The translations under genes and the position numbers were made by a program. A model generated the notes under the pieces. The model searched no databases and was not told the DNA's origin. It worked only from the letters and a program-made list of their open reading frames with translations. Below, piece after piece: positions 25,861 through 34,691 of a stretch of 64,000 bases of DNA (the first letter of the stretch is position 1; every line of letters begins with the position of its first letter). Origin of the DNA: Paenibacillus lentus (GTDB lineage: Bacteria > Bacillota > Bacilli > Paenibacillales > Paenibacillaceae); contig NZ_CP034248.1 of the NCBI RefSeq assembly GCF_003931855.1, positions 2,666,001 through 2,730,000 of the forward strand, read 5' to 3'.

Positions 25861-27585
25861 ATGAATGAAGAAGCTAGCAAAACTGCGAAGACTACGAAGA
25901 CCGCGAAGACACAGCGCCGCCCTAAATCGTCCCCCCCGCCGGTTCGAATTTTTGCGTTGGGCGGTCTAGGAGAAATCGGTAAAAATATGTACGTTGTGGA
26001 GTACAGAAATGAACTCATCATCATTGATGCAGGCTTGAAATTCCCCGATTCGCGCCTATCCGGAATTGATTATATTATTCCCGATATGAGTTATCTAGTT
26101 GCCAACAAGCATAAAATCAAAGGATTGTTTATTACGCATGGACATGAGGATCATATTGGGGCCATTCCCTTCTTGCTCCGTCAGCTGCAAATTCCGATTT
26201 ATGGGGGACCGCTGACCATCGGTCTTGTCCGTGCTAAATTGGAGGAATACCGCCTGCTCGGACAAGCCGAGCTGCATGTATTTCATGAAGACGATCGGTA
26301 TGTTTTCCAGCATCTTTCCGTCCATTTTTTCAGGACAACCCATAGTATTCCTGACGCATTTGGGATCGTTGTCGATACGCCATACGGCCCGGTCGTACAT
26401 ACCGGGGATTTCAAGTTTGACTTTACGCCGGAGGATAAGCCGGCCGACCTGTCCAAAATGGCCAGCGTCGGGGGCGAGGGTGTTCTTGCGCTTCTGGCGG
26501 ATAGCACAAACAGCGAACGGGAGGGCTTCACCCCTTCCGAGCGCAAGGTTGGGAACGCGATTCTTGAATCGTTCAAGCAGTGCGAGGGCCGCATCTTGTT
26601 CGCGACCTTTGCATCCAACGTACACCGCCTGCAGCAGGTGGTGGAGGCTGCAATGCAATGCGACCGCAAAATCGCTGTTATCGGACGGAGCATGGAGAAG
26701 GTATTTACGATTGGTCAGGAACTCGGATATATCCGCGTGCCTGATGGCATGCTCATTGATGTGAAGCATATTGACCGTTATGAGGACAATCGGGTGCTGA
26801 TCGTTTGTACGGGAAGCCAAGGAGAGCCAAATGCAGCGCTGAGCCGGATCGCTTCCGGGGCGCATCGCTCTGTACAAATTTACCCTGGGGATTCGGTTAT
26901 ATTCTCCTCCTCTCCCATTCCAGGGAACGAGCAAAACATTAATCGAAGCATTGATATGCTGATGAGAGCAGGGGCTCATGTTATATACGGTTCCATCATT
27001 GATATCCATACCTCGGGTCACGGAAATCGGGAGGATCTGAAGCTCATGCTAAGCATTATCCGTCCGAAATACTTCATTCCGATTCACGGGGAATATCGTA
27101 TGCTGCTCGCCCACCGCAGTCTGGCGATGCAGACGGGGATATCGGAAGACCGCATCTTTGTCATGAACGTCGGAGATACATTGTCTGTATATCGCAACCG
27201 TGCCAAGAAAGGCCGTTCGGTTTCATCCGGAGAAGTCTTCATCAGCAATGGCGAGATGAGAACCTACGAGGACGAGCTCGTGGAAGAGCGGGGCGAATTG
27301 GCGAGAGAGGGCATCGTTATCGTCGTCATGACGATTGACGCTGAGACCGGGCAAATTCTTGCTGGTCCGGATATCGTGACCCGCGGCTTCGTTTATATGC
27401 AGGACGCGCGCCCGCTGCTGCGGCGAGCAGAAACGACGCTGAAGCGCAACCTATCCAGACAGGGAGAGCGCCAGGAGTATAATCGTTCGGATTGGGTGCG
27501 GTCGACGCACCGGATCATGCGCAGATTTTTTATGAAAGAAGTAGGCCGAGCGCCTCATATTATGCCATCAATATTAGAGGTTTAG
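25861..27585 (+). CDS. rnj: ribonuclease J family protein
   Basis: The 574-residue metallo-beta-lactamase/beta-CASP ribonuclease processes and degrades RNA. The metal site is HGHEDHIG near residue 94. Other conserved stretches are LLADSTNSEREG, the beta-CASP segment IVCTGSQGEP, and the loop HTSGHGNREDLKLM. About 20 basic, Lys/Thr-rich residues precede the catalytic domain. Firmicutes usually have two paralogues (J1 and J2); which one this is cannot be decided here. A terminator follows directly. Confidence 0.9.
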   Translation: MNEEASKTAKTTKTAKTQRRPKSSPPPVRIFALGGLGEIGKNMYVVEYRNELIIIDAGLKFPDSRLSGIDYIIPDMSYLVANKHKIKGLFITHGHEDHIGAIPFLLRQLQIPIYGGPLTIGLVRAKLEEYRLLGQAELHVFHEDDRYVFQHLSVHFFRTTHSIPDAFGIVVDTPYGPVVHTGDFKFDFTPEDKPADLSKMASVGGEGVLALLADSTNSEREGFTPSERKVGNAILESFKQCEGRILFATFASNVHRLQQVVEAAMQCDRKIAVIGRSMEKVFTIGQELGYIRVPDGMLIDVKHIDRYEDNRVLIVCTGSQGEPNAALSRIASGAHRSVQIYPGDSVIFSSSPIPGNEQNINRSIDMLMRAGAHVIYGSIIDIHTSGHGNREDLKLMLSIIRPKYFIPIHGEYRMLLAHRSLAMQTGISEDRIFVMNVGDTLSVYRNRAKKGRSVSSGEVFISNGEMRTYEDELVEERGELAREGIVIVVMTIDAETGQILAGPDIVTRGFVYMQDARPLLRRAETTLKRNLSRQGERQEYNRSDWVRSTHRIMRRFFMKEVGRAPHIMPSILEV

Positions 27586-27594
27586 TTTGTAGAA

Positions 27595-27624
27595 AGAGCC
27601 TTCCCTGCGGGGAGGCTCTTTTTT
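27595..27624 (+). terminator. rho-independent terminator after RNase J
   Basis: AGAGCC plus TTCCC pairs with GGGA plus GGCTCT (one bulged T), followed by TTTTTT at 27619-27624. It ends the RNase J transcript. Confidence 0.85.
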
Positions 27625-27847
27625 GGCGTTAATGTTAGTAGTCAGCCATCACGGCCACAATGTCCTTGCGCAATATAGAGCCTATTTTTCCCTGTGAGTA
27701 TTAAAAGCAAGTCAAGATGAGAATAATCAAAAGCATAACAGAAACAACCAATGAACTTAATTCAGGGGGTTTTTGAATCAACAGAATATAAAATTCATTC
27801 ATTGTGGAAATTATCTTGTAGGGAAGAAATGAAGGAGGCCAATTGCA

Positions 27848-29068
27848 TTGAAGGAGAACTTATTTCAAAAATTACGCGAAAAGAAAAACCGAATCATCGA
27901 GATTAGACGTTATTTGCATGCGCATCCGGAGTTATCATTTCATGAAGAGAACACAGCTAAATATATTGCGGACTTTTATACCGGTAAGGATTGTGATATA
28001 CGCAAAAATGTTGGCGGAAATGGCATTGTCGTTACGATCGATAGTGGCAAACCTGGAAAGACGGTAGCCATTCGTGCAGATTTTGATGCGCTTCCGATTA
28101 TGGAGGAGACCGGCCTTTCATTTGCTTCGAAGACACCTGGCGTGATGCATGCCTGCGGGCATGATGGGCATACTGCTTATATGCTAATTCTCGGGGAAAC
28201 ATTGATCGAAATGAAGGATCAGCTTCAGGGCAAGGTTGTGATTCTGCACCAGCATGCGGAAGAAACGCCTCCAGGCGGAGCCATACAAATGATAAAGGAT
28301 GGCTGTCTTGATGGCGTCGATCATGTGATCGGTATTCATGTCATGTCTACGATGGAAACGGGAAAAATATATTATCGCGAAGGGAATATACAAACCGGAC
28401 GTGCTTACTTCAAAGTAAAAATCAATGGTAAAGGAGGCCATGGCTCTTCGCCACATATGGCTAATGATGCGATTGTTGTCGGCAGCTACTTCGTTCAGGC
28501 TGTACAGACCATTATTAGCCGCCGCCTGAACCCGTTTGATGTAGCATCGATCACGATCGGTTCCTTCGATGGAAAAGGGAGTTTCAATGTCATTAAAGAT
28601 GCAGTTGTACTAGAAGGCGATGTACGGGTGATGACCGAGGATTCCAGAGAATTGGTCGAACGGGAAATTCGGCGACTGCTCAATGGATTGCAGGAGATGT
28701 TCGGAATTACGTATGAACTGGATTACCTGAATGATTATCCTGTACTTTACAATGATCCTGAGTTAACAGAATTCGTAGTGAATTCGCTAAAGAACAGCTC
28801 AATTTCTGGGGTGACGGGAATTGAACGGTGTGAGCCGCAACCACCATCGGAAGACTTCGCATATTATGCTAAAGAACGTCCAAGCGTATTTTTCTATGTG
28901 GGGGCGATGCCAGCAGATGGGAAAGCTTATCCTCATCATCACCCTAAGTTCAATATTAATGAGGACAGTCTGCTTATTGCAGCAGAGGCGATGGGCGCTG
29001 TAGTTATAGACTACCTAAGAGAGGACGACACACAAAATGGAAACAACTCAGTACAGAGGCTCAAATAG
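27848..29068 (+). CDS. M20 family amidohydrolase (first copy)
   Basis: The start is TTG at 27848, with AAGGAGG 9 bases upstream. The 406-residue metallopeptidase-like enzyme has the metal ligands in MHACGHDGH, the Glu pair in HAEETPPGG, and a late His in HHHPKF. The M20D branch includes hippurate, N-acetyl-amino acid and indole-acetyl-amino acid hydrolases. It is closely similar to the enzyme at 30498. Its last 32 bases overlap the transporter gene, which suggests that it acts on the transported compound. Confidence 0.9.
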   Translation: MKENLFQKLREKKNRIIEIRRYLHAHPELSFHEENTAKYIADFYTGKDCDIRKNVGGNGIVVTIDSGKPGKTVAIRADFDALPIMEETGLSFASKTPGVMHACGHDGHTAYMLILGETLIEMKDQLQGKVVILHQHAEETPPGGAIQMIKDGCLDGVDHVIGIHVMSTMETGKIYYREGNIQTGRAYFKVKINGKGGHGSSPHMANDAIVVGSYFVQAVQTIISRRLNPFDVASITIGSFDGKGSFNVIKDAVVLEGDVRVMTEDSRELVEREIRRLLNGLQEMFGITYELDYLNDYPVLYNDPELTEFVVNSLKNSSISGVTGIERCEPQPPSEDFAYYAKERPSVFFYVGAMPADGKAYPHHHPKFNINEDSLLIAAEAMGAVVIDYLREDDTQNGNNSVQRLK

Positions 29069-30458
29069 GCTAATCATCGGGATTGTATTTGGTGTAATTA
29101 CATTCTGGCTATTTGCTCAATCTATGGTTAATGTTGTACCAGCTGTTCAGGCTGATCTAGGGATTCCCCTTGATATCATCAATATCGCGATCAGTTTGAC
29201 CGCATTATTCTCAGGAATTTTTATCGTTGTTGCCGGAGGAATGGCGGACAAGTATGGGCGTATGAAGTTGACTTATATCGGAATGGTGCTTAGCATCATT
29301 GGCTCATTATGCCTTGTATTTGCTCAGGGCTCCATTCTGTTGATTATTGGTCGTATCATTCAAGGGATGTCTGGCGCGTGTATTATGCCGGCTACGATGG
29401 CTATCGTTAAAGCCTACTATGAGGGAGCGGATCGTCAGCGGGCGCTAAGCTATTGGTCCATCGGGTCTTGGGGTGGCTCGGGCGTATGTTCGTTTGCCGG
29501 GGGGGCAATTGCTACCTATTTGGGATGGCGTTGGATTTTTATTTTTTCTATTGTGATTGCCATACTTGGGATATTCCTCATGAAAGGGACCCCCGAGAGC
29601 AAGTTTGAACAAAGCGGCAGCTCCAAATTCGACACTAGTGGTCTGCTGGCCTTCATCGTTGCCATGGTCTCTTTGAATCTGATCATTACACAAGGTGCTT
29701 CGTTTGGATGGACTAGTGTGATCACGATAGCTTTAATGGTTGGTTTTTTGCTGTTCACCTATATTTTCTTCAGGATTGAAACGCATAAAGCTGGTAAGGG
29801 CTTTTTCGATTTCTCACTGTTTAAGAATAAAGCCTATTCCGGTGCAACGATCTCTAATTTCCTGTTGAACGCGGTGGCTGGTACGCTTGTTGTTACCAAT
29901 ACGTATATTCAGATCGGCCGGGGTTTTACTGCTTTTACTACCGGGATGCTATCCCTCGGATATTTGGTGAGTGTATTGGCTATGATTCGGGTCGGGGAGA
30001 AGATTTTGCAGAGAATTGGCGCTCGTAAACCGATGCTGATTGGCACGCTGATCACAGGGGTCGGGATCGCCTTGGCCGCTTGTACATTTATACCAGGATT
30101 CCTCTATTCCATTGTGGTGTTTGTCGGTTTTGCGCTATTCGGGATCGGTCTTGGTATGTATGCCACGCCATCGACCGATACAGCTGTAACTAATGCACCT
30201 TCTGATAAAGTTGGGATCGCGTCGGGGATCTACAAGATGGCCAGCTCCCTGGGCGGGGCCTTTGGCGTAGCGATTTCCGCAGCTGTGTACGGAGCCATTG
30301 CGGCTACGGGCAACCTCGAATTGGCAGTATCTACAGGTTTACTTGTCAATGTTGCTTTCTGCGTACTGTCCATATTTGCTGTTCTGGCTATGATTCCTGG
30401 TGGCATGAGAGCAGAGGAGCAAAAGAAGCCGAGAATCGCTAAACCACAAAAAGTTTAA
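29037..30458 (+). CDS. MFS transporter
   Basis: The 473-residue protein has 12-14 predicted membrane helices. The loop motif GGMADKYGRMKLTYIG between helices 2 and 3 is the major-facilitator signature, and the overall pattern resembles the drug:H+ antiporter (DHA2) branch. It is sandwiched between two amidohydrolase paralogues and overlaps the first. The substrate may be an N-acylated amino acid or its hydrolysis product; import or export cannot be decided. Confidence 0.88.
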   Translation: METTQYRGSNRLIIGIVFGVITFWLFAQSMVNVVPAVQADLGIPLDIINIAISLTALFSGIFIVVAGGMADKYGRMKLTYIGMVLSIIGSLCLVFAQGSILLIIGRIIQGMSGACIMPATMAIVKAYYEGADRQRALSYWSIGSWGGSGVCSFAGGAIATYLGWRWIFIFSIVIAILGIFLMKGTPESKFEQSGSSKFDTSGLLAFIVAMVSLNLIITQGASFGWTSVITIALMVGFLLFTYIFFRIETHKAGKGFFDFSLFKNKAYSGATISNFLLNAVAGTLVVTNTYIQIGRGFTAFTTGMLSLGYLVSVLAMIRVGEKILQRIGARKPMLIGTLITGVGIALAACTFIPGFLYSIVVFVGFALFGIGLGMYATPSTDTAVTNAPSDKVGIASGIYKMASSLGGAFGVAISAAVYGAIAATGNLELAVSTGLLVNVAFCVLSIFAVLAMIPGGMRAEEQKKPRIAKPQKV

Positions 30459-30497
30459 ATGATGATTTCATCTAAATAAGCAAACGGGGGACGACTT

Positions 30498-31682
30498 ATG
30501 CGAAATCAATTATTTAGTATGCTTGAGGCCCGAAAGGCAGAAATGATTGATATTCGGAGATATCTGCATGCGCATCCCGAACTGTCTTTTCATGAACAAG
30601 CGACATCGGAATATATAGCCGACTTCTATCAAGGCAAAGAGGTGGAGATTCAAAGGAAATGGGACGGCTATGGCATGATCGTAACGATTCGCGGCGGTAA
30701 ACCTGGCAAGACGATTGCGCTTCGCGCAGATTTCGATGCTTTGCCGATTACGGAGCAGACCGACCTGCCGTTTGCATCCGAGAACCCCGGTGTCATGCAT
30801 GCCTGCGGTCATGATGGCCATACCGCCTATTTGATGGTGCTCGCAGATTGTCTCATTCAACTGAAGAAGGATATTCCCGGGACGATCAAGATCATCCATC
30901 AGCATGCGGAAGAGACTCCTCCAGGTGGAGCCAAGGCCATCGTGGAATCAGGTCTGCTGGACGATGTGGATCAAATCTTCGGCATTCATTTATTTCCAAC
31001 CTCACCGGCAGGAACAGTTACTTATCGCAGCGGTTATGCGATGGCGGGAAGAAGTTACTTCAAACTGATCATTCGTGGCAAAGGCGGTCATGGGTCTTCC
31101 CCGCATATGGCAAATGACGCGATTGTCGCGGCTAGTCATTTCGTTACTGCTGTCCAGATGATTGTGAGTCGACGATTAAACCCGTTTGAGACCGGGGTAG
31201 TCACAATTGGCTCTTTTGACGGAAAAGGAAGCTTTAATGTCATCAAGGATTCGGTTGTGCTGGAAGGCGATGTTCGTTACATGACGAAAGAGGCGCAACA
31301 ACTGATCGATCAGGAGGTTCACCGGATCGTGAAGGGGATCGAGAGTATGTTCGGCGTAACGGCAGAGCTGACTTATACGGCGGATTATCCTCCGTTATAC
31401 AATGATCCTGAAATCACCGCTAATGTAGTCAAGTATCTCAACCGGAGCGTAGGCGATTATCTGACTGCCGTTTCAGAAGCGGGTATGCTGTCTGGATCGG
31501 AAGATTTCGCTTATTATCTGGAAAAAATTCCGGGCTGCTTCTTCTATATTGGCTGCAAGCCTAAAAATACGGAAGAAGTCTACTTCAATCATCATCCGAA
31601 ATTCGATATTGATGAAGATGCGCTGCTGGTCGCTGCCAAATCTGTCGGCGAAGTCGTGTGCGGATATTACGGTCTGGAGTAG
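30498..31682 (+). CDS. M20 family amidohydrolase (second copy)
   Basis: This 394-residue enzyme is a paralogue of the first: both share RRYLHAHPELSFHE, MHACGHDGH, HAEETPPGGA and the stretch GGHGSSPHMANDAIV. The two probably arose by duplication around the transporter gene and may differ in substrate side chain. ACGGGGGACG precedes the ATG and 39 bases separate it from the transporter gene. Confidence 0.9.
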   Translation: MRNQLFSMLEARKAEMIDIRRYLHAHPELSFHEQATSEYIADFYQGKEVEIQRKWDGYGMIVTIRGGKPGKTIALRADFDALPITEQTDLPFASENPGVMHACGHDGHTAYLMVLADCLIQLKKDIPGTIKIIHQHAEETPPGGAKAIVESGLLDDVDQIFGIHLFPTSPAGTVTYRSGYAMAGRSYFKLIIRGKGGHGSSPHMANDAIVAASHFVTAVQMIVSRRLNPFETGVVTIGSFDGKGSFNVIKDSVVLEGDVRYMTKEAQQLIDQEVHRIVKGIESMFGVTAELTYTADYPPLYNDPEITANVVKYLNRSVGDYLTAVSEAGMLSGSEDFAYYLEKIPGCFFYIGCKPKNTEEVYFNHHPKFDIDEDALLVAAKSVGEVVCGYYGLE

Positions 31683-31774
31683 TATAGAAGGCAGTCAAGC
31701 AGCCTCTGTCCTAACCTTCCTTTAAGATGCAGGTTACCTGCGATTATCTTTCTCGATGCGATATTTAGAATTGA

Positions 31775-31812
31775 TGCCTCCAATCCAATTTTTAAAATGG
31801 ATTGGGGGTATT
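31775..31812 (+). terminator. probable terminator after the amidohydrolase operon
   Basis: CCTCCAATCCA pairs with TGGATTGGGGG around an AT-rich loop; the tail TATTTC is modest. It lies 93 bases after the amidohydrolase stop. Confidence 0.55.
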
Positions 31813-31877
31813 TCATATCTAAGGAAGTAATATAACGGAGAAAGCTTCAATAAAATATAAAATAAATAAAAATTTAA

Positions 31878-31906
31878 TTGACCAGCAGTACATATTTTCG
31901 TATAAT
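31878..31906 (+). promoter_or_regulatory. sigma-A promoter of the helical-repeat regulator
   Basis: TTGACC at 31878-31883, 17 bases, then TATAAT at 31901-31906: near consensus. It predicts a leader of about 115 bases before the regulator ATG. The leader is AT-rich and contains ACATGTTTTATAATACAT, an imperfect dyad that could be an operator. Confidence 0.75.
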
Positions 31907-32029
31907 GTGTAAAAATATAGGAGACATCCTTTTAGCTTTTTGATCGGGTTGATTATTTTGATTTTATGAATGAATTACATGTTTTATAATACATCATTTT
32001 ATGTTGATACATAGGAAGGAGGAGCCTGA

Positions 32030-33427
32030 ATGACGAATGAACCCATGATTCGTTCTGTAATTGAACAGGAACTTGAGCGTGGTGGTTACTCTTTGAGCAG
32101 TTTTGCCAGCCGCTCAGGAATTAATCGCGGGACACTCAGCGCCATTCTTAATGGAAACCCTCCCAAGCCAATCGCCATAAGTCAGCTAGATTTAATAACG
32201 GAAGCTTTAGAGTACCCTAAAGGCTACTATTATCCGTTGTATGTCGATGAATGCGTAGATTCAGATCAACCGAACCGGCGAAGACTCAAGGCTTTTTTAC
32301 TGCGTTGCGCGGAAGTTGGACAGATTGAGTGTATTCAAGAGGTGTTGAATCGCATTGTAGAAAATTTGAACTATATTCCGATGATCTTCGATATTGGCGA
32401 GGAGCTATACGAGAAAGGGCTGCGTGAGGAATCCCGGCTATTTTACAATGTAGTGATCGAGAGCGAGAAGTATCAGCATTCCGAGCGGTTAGCCATCAGT
32501 CATTATCGAATTTTTCGGTTATCGCTGGGAGATGATACGGAGGCTAATTTGATCGCGGCTACGCGTTTTGAGCTTTATCGAACCCGTTTGCCAGAGGATT
32601 TTCAGTTGGACGGGCTACTACACCTGATAAATGTTTATTTAACATTACAGAAATATGAGCAAGCTGAAATATATACAGATGAATTAAGGAGGCTTGCTAA
32701 GTCGGTATATAAAAATTATGAGAGAGCGTATTATCAGTCCAAGGATTTTCAATTTAGAGTAGAGAGGCATCTTATAGTTTATTATGGGCAAGGATATTTG
32801 CTCAAAGGTGTTGCATTACAATTTCAAAGAAGATTCGAAGAAGTACCGAAGTACATAGCAGGTTATGCTGATTTAAGTTGGTTTGTTGGGCTGGATGAAT
32901 TGGGGAAGCAGATGGTAGAGAAATATAAATTGTTTGCTAAATTGAATATTTATAACTTGAAAGTATTAAGTGGAGATCAATCTGTAATTACTGAATATAT
33001 TGAATTAGTTAAAGATCACCCGTATGAAATATTGCCTAGTTTACGGGCTATCGTTGAATCTGCTAATATGTATGGTTATTTTGTAGATGATTTACTTGAA
33101 GAGTTCGATGTAGGTACGAAATTATATGATCAGTTTGGTAATTATTATAATACAGAAGTAAGTAGGAATAGATACTTAAGATTAAATTACCACTTATCAG
33201 TGTATTACTTTAGAAAAGAGGATCATCTAGAAGGAATAAAGAAAACTTTATATACGCTAAAATATGCAATTTCTCTTAGTAGTAAGGATTATTTTATGAA
33301 GATAGTACCCCTATTTGAGCGGTATAGATCTTATGCTACCGACGAACAGCTTAAAGAATACGAAACCTTACTAAAGGGGGTGTTAAAAGATGCGGAGATG
33401 GATTATGGCATTAATTCTCGTTGTTAG
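32030..33427 (+). CDS. RRNPP/Alo-type helix-turn-helix regulator (putative peptide receptor)
   Basis: The 465-residue protein starts at an ATG with AAGGAGGAG 5-8 bases upstream. Residues about 15-75 form an XRE-type helix-turn-helix (SLSSFASRSGINRGTLSAIL). Residues about 85-460 are all-helical with TPR-like periodicity (LLHLINVYLTLQKYEQAEIY). This architecture is that of the RRNPP receptors, in particular the AimR-like Alo receptors described from Paenibacillus polymyxa. A 38-codon exported-peptide gene overlaps its last 38 bases, as expected for a receptor-pheromone pair. The first third has ordinary composition and the rest is clearly AT-rich. The ligand and target genes are inferred, not shown. 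Confidence 0.75.
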   Translation: MTNEPMIRSVIEQELERGGYSLSSFASRSGINRGTLSAILNGNPPKPIAISQLDLITEALEYPKGYYYPLYVDECVDSDQPNRRRLKAFLLRCAEVGQIECIQEVLNRIVENLNYIPMIFDIGEELYEKGLREESRLFYNVVIESEKYQHSERLAISHYRIFRLSLGDDTEANLIAATRFELYRTRLPEDFQLDGLLHLINVYLTLQKYEQAEIYTDELRRLAKSVYKNYERAYYQSKDFQFRVERHLIVYYGQGYLLKGVALQFQRRFEEVPKYIAGYADLSWFVGLDELGKQMVEKYKLFAKLNIYNLKVLSGDQSVITEYIELVKDHPYEILPSLRAIVESANMYGYFVDDLLEEFDVGTKLYDQFGNYYNTEVSRNRYLRLNYHLSVYYFRKEDHLEGIKKTLYTLKYAISLSSKDYFMKIVPLFERYRSYATDEQLKEYETLLKGVLKDAEMDYGINSRC

Positions 33428-33506
33428 TTTGGGAACTGGTTTGATGGGTGGATCTGCAAATCATTCTAATCCTATTAAACCTTTTGATCACGGAGGAGGG
33501 TTTTAA
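33390..33506 (+). CDS. putative secreted signalling pro-peptide (AloP/Phr-like, 38 aa)
   Basis: An ATG at 33390, with AAAGGGGGT 9 bases upstream, opens a 38-codon frame overlapping the end of the regulator in another frame. The product begins with basic residues (MRRW), continues with a hydrophobic core (IMALILVVSLGTGLMGG) and a small-residue site ending SA, and finishes with NHSNPIKPFDHGGGF. This is the layout of Phr, PapR and AloP pro-peptides: Sec export, then release of a short C-terminal peptide that is re-imported by an oligopeptide permease and bound by the adjacent receptor. A terminator follows 34 bases after the stop. Confidence 0.72.
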   Translation: MRRWIMALILVVSLGTGLMGGSANHSNPIKPFDHGGGF

Positions 33507-33539
33507 TAATTTTCTTAATCATCAACTATACTACATATC

Positions 33540-33591
33540 AAAATGCCGATAAACGGGTGAAATATCCGTACAGTCGGCATTTTGTTTTTTC
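33540..33591. terminator. bidirectional terminator between peptide gene and AraC gene
   Basis: AAAATGCCGA at 33540-33549 pairs with TCGGCATTTT at 33574-33583, with an inner ACGG/CCGT pairing, and GTTTTTTC follows. It can serve the peptide gene on the forward strand and the converging AraC gene. Confidence 0.8.
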
Positions 33592-33598
33592 TTAAATC

Positions 33599-34456
33599 TC
33601 ACTCATAAAACAACAAACGATTGGCATATGCGTTGCGGAATTCGGTTGGGGTGAGGCCAGTCATTTGTTTGAACGATTTCATAAAGTGGTGGCTGTCGTG
33701 ATAGCTAAGCTGCATCGCAATTTCGTTAATTGTTTGATTCGTGTCGGTAAGCAGAAAGGAGGCGGCTTCTATTTTTTGCTGCACAATAAATTGCTTCAAC
33801 GACATTCCAGCAATGCTGGAGAATAGATGGGACAAGTATTTCACATTGTAACCGAAATAGTCGGCGATGTGCGACACCTTAAGCGGCTCGTAACGATGCC
33901 ACTGGATATAATCGACGATATCGTTGTAGAGTTGTAGCTGCTTCAGTTTGCGTTTCGGGCTGATTTCCTTGCGAAATAATTGATTGTACAGCTCGCAGAG
34001 AATTGTTGTTGTCATATAATTACTCAGCGTCTGTTCGCGATAATTGCGAACAGCATCCTGAAGCTGCTTCATCAGGACGAGGATTTTGTCTGCGCTCCGC
34101 AGTTTGCCTTTACGGGGAATGATGATGCTGCCGGTCTGGTGTTCATGCTCGCTCGTAAGGCAAGTCTGTACGTCAATTCCCCCAGCGGACGGGGTGAAAT
34201 GCAACCAATAGAAGCTGCAATCCGAAGCCTGGTATCCATGCTGTTTAGCACGGGGAGGCATTAACAGGAAGTCTCCTTCCTCCAGCACGTAACGCTCTTT
34301 TTCATCTGCAATATATAAAGAACCTTTAGTTTGCACGAATAATTCGTAATCCATGAGCACTCTGTTCATATGGATCCAATCTGGCGACGGGGAGGTAAAC
34401 TTTCCTGTCATGGTCATATTCAGCGGTTTTTCCACGTTAAATAGATAGCCACTCAT
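33599..34456 (-). CDS. AraC family regulator of the GH127 gene (probable)
   Basis: I choose the ATG at 34456 because AAAGGGG lies 9 bases upstream; another ATG at 34465 directly abuts that site. The 285-residue product has a cupin-like ligand-binding N-terminal half (EGDFLLMPPRAKQHGY) and two C-terminal helix-turn-helix motifs (VSHIADYFGYNVKYLSHLF; TINEIAMQLSYHDSHHFMKSF). It is transcribed away from the GH127 gene, with a 235-bp shared promoter region, and is therefore its likely regulator, presumably sensing an arabinose compound. Confidence 0.87.
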   Translation of the reverse strand: MSGYLFNVEKPLNMTMTGKFTSPSPDWIHMNRVLMDYELFVQTKGSLYIADEKERYVLEEGDFLLMPPRAKQHGYQASDCSFYWLHFTPSAGGIDVQTCLTSEHEHQTGSIIIPRKGKLRSADKILVLMKQLQDAVRNYREQTLSNYMTTTILCELYNQLFRKEISPKRKLKQLQLYNDIVDYIQWHRYEPLKVSHIADYFGYNVKYLSHLFSSIAGMSLKQFIVQQKIEAASFLLTDTNQTINEIAMQLSYHDSHHFMKSFKQMTGLTPTEFRNAYANRLLFYE

Positions 34457-34691
34457 GTGAAGCATCCCCTTTAATCTAACATTTTAACACTAGCGATTGT
34501 GCTGCTCTTTGGAGAGGTTTTTCACTCAACCATTAATATAACTCACTATAACGATACCATTTATCAAGCGTTATACATATATCAAAAACAATAATCTAAC
34601 CTTTTTACACTGATTCGAACGTTTCGCTATTTACCCTGCCAATCCCTAAACGCTAATCTGGAGTTAGTTATTAATCTGAGGAAAAAGAGGG

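Noticed and set aside
26095..27021. 308-codon reverse-strand frame inside RNase J
   Set aside because: Antisense shadow of a conserved gene, with no independent start signals.
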